Of a stretch of DNA of 64,000 nt, positions 63,121 to 64,000 are shown one piece after another; within the stretch, counting starts at the first letter, position 1, and each line of letters starts with the position of its first letter. This DNA comes from Geobacter sp. AOG1 (GTDB lineage: Bacteria > Desulfobacterota > Desulfuromonadia > Geobacterales > Geobacteraceae), in NCBI RefSeq assembly GCF_019972315.1, contig NZ_BLIZ01000001.1, forward strand, positions 558,001 through 622,000, in the 5' to 3' direction. A program made the translations under genes and the position numbers. The notes under the pieces were generated by a model that saw only the letters and a program-made list of their open reading frames with translations, had not been told where the DNA came from and ran no database searches.

Positions 63121-64000
63121 ATGTTGTTCGCCCTTGTTCTGCTCCCCCTGATCGGAGCGTTATTCGCCTGGGTCGTACCGGACAACCGGTTGCGTCCCCT
63201 GACCCTGCCGGTTGTCGCCACGATCCACCTCGTGCTGACCGCGCTCCTTGTGGGGAATGCCCCGCCGCCATCCCCTGGAGGATGGATCTGGCTCGACCCG
63301 CTGGGAAAGGTGGTGCTCCTGTGCATCAGCCTGCTGTTTGCCGTCTGCGCCTTTTATGCGGTCGGCTACCTGGCATACCGCCAGAAGCGCTCCAACCGGA
63401 TCCTCTGCATGGGGCTTCTGGTCTGCCTGTCCGCCATGGGACTGGTAACCATCACCCAGCACCTGGGGCTCCTCTGGGTGGCTTTGGAAACCACGACCGT
63501 CTCCATGGCGCCACTCATCTATTTCAACCAAAATGCCCGTTCTATCGAAGCAACCTGGAAATATCTCCTGATCTGCTCCGTCGGGATTGCCCTGGCTCTG
63601 TTGGGGCTGCTTTTCCTCGCCTATTCGACCTATGTGGCACATCGCGACGCAACCCTGCTGCTGGGGCCACTCATGGCATCGGCCCGCGAACTTAATGCCG
63701 GCTGGTTTCACGCAGCGGCCATTTTTCTACTCGTCGGCTACGGTTCAAAAATGGGGTTGGCACCCTTGCATACCTGGAAACCGGATGCCTACGGCGAAGC
63801 ACCGGGGTTGGTGGGAGCGCTGTTGGCCGGGGGGTTGGTAAACTGCGCCTTTCTGTCGATCCTGCGGGTCTACCAGATATGCCTGGCGTCCGGGACTGAA
63901 ATCCACTTTTTCCAGCAGACCCTGGTCGGCATGGGGCTGGTATCCATGGCCTTTGCCGCCGTGTTCATGGCGCATCAGTCAGATTTCAAGCGGATGCTGG
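63121..64000 (+). CDS. HyfF/NuoM-like subunit, 3' end outside window
   Basis: The frame from ATG MLFALVLLPLIGALFAWVVPD runs open for 293 codons to the edge. Antiporter-like segments ITQHLGLLWVALETTTVSMAPLIYF and GYGSKMGLAPLHTWKPDAYGEAPG, holding the conserved Lys/Glu, identify it as a HyfF-type subunit. The start follows GGAG and is four bases from the previous stop. The rest is cut off, and catalytic subunits must lie beyond. Confidence 0.88.
   Translation, partial: MLFALVLLPLIGALFAWVVPDNRLRPLTLPVVATIHLVLTALLVGNAPPPSPGGWIWLDPLGKVVLLCISLLFAVCAFYAVGYLAYRQKRSNRILCMGLLVCLSAMGLVTITQHLGLLWVALETTTVSMAPLIYFNQNARSIEATWKYLLICSVGIALALLGLLFLAYSTYVAHRDATLLLGPLMASARELNAGWFHAAAIFLLVGYGSKMGLAPLHTWKPDAYGEAPGLVGALLAGGLVNCAFLSILRVYQICLASGTEIHFFQQTLVGMGLVSMAFAAVFMAHQSDFKRML

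Overview
The window reads as one contiguous, GC-rich chromosomal stretch from a Geobacter-type bacterium (Desulfuromonadota, Geobacteraceae). The evidence is a CbcL-type fusion of a nine-haem cytochrome c to a cytochrome b, several other exported c-type cytochromes, an Ech-related (Ehr/Hyf-like) membrane complex, many sensor kinases and sigma-54 elements, and the order glmU-glmS / radical SAM / cbcL / dksA / radA, which I recall from Geobacter genomes. I see no insertion sequence, prophage, CRISPR array or rRNA. One tRNA gene is present.

Layout. 1-3.9 kb: a frameshifted or slippage-dependent ORF cut by the window edge, then glmU-glmS (UDP-GlcNAc synthesis) on the minus strand. 4-8.7 kb: a small conserved protein, a B12-type radical SAM protein and cbcL behind an AT-rich leader. 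8.8-13.1 kb (minus): tRNA-Ala(CGC), a triple-GAF histidine kinase, dksA and radA. 13.3-20 kb: two adjacent proteins sharing a YPxGHP N-terminal region (one HEAT, one HD-GYP), a small HEAT protein, fabH and a methyltransferase. 20-28.6 kb: a cytochrome/ferritin-like pair, tcdA, tatD, prfC, an AEC carrier with an old-yellow-enzyme reductase, and pyk. 28.7-40 kb (minus): exported or envelope proteins (papain-like amidase, phosphatase, DUF3999/DUF2339 pair, lipoprotein, a 961-residue exported protein with a duplicated Cys/His motif). 40-49 kb: LplT-Aas acyltransferase fusion, an amidohydrolase with a sigma-54-like promoter, a divergent sigma-54 activator, and a sensor kinase whose leader carries an attenuator-like hairpin. 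49-56.6 kb (minus): a sulfur/redox cluster (CoA-disulfide reductase-rhodanese, rhodanese, methyltransferases, Cys-rich proteins, CGGC protein, nine-haem cytochrome, FmdB-type zinc ribbon). 57-64 kb: pal, an HTH-EIIA(Ntr) fusion, a MazEF-like pair, and the start of an Ehr/hydrogenase-4-like operon that runs off the right edge.

How the genes connect. Electron transfer and redox handling are the recurring theme: CbcL takes electrons from menaquinol, small cytochromes and the nine-haem cytochrome are exported, and the Ehr-type membrane subunits resemble ion-pumping modules. Regulation is heavy on cytoplasmic and membrane kinases and on sigma-54. The strongest candidates for undescribed biology are the shared YPxGHP region, the duplicated Cys/His motif protein, the 49-56.6 kb cluster including a non-canonical CX8CH in its cytochrome, and the leader hairpins. 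Everything here was read by eye from the sequence; no database search was run.
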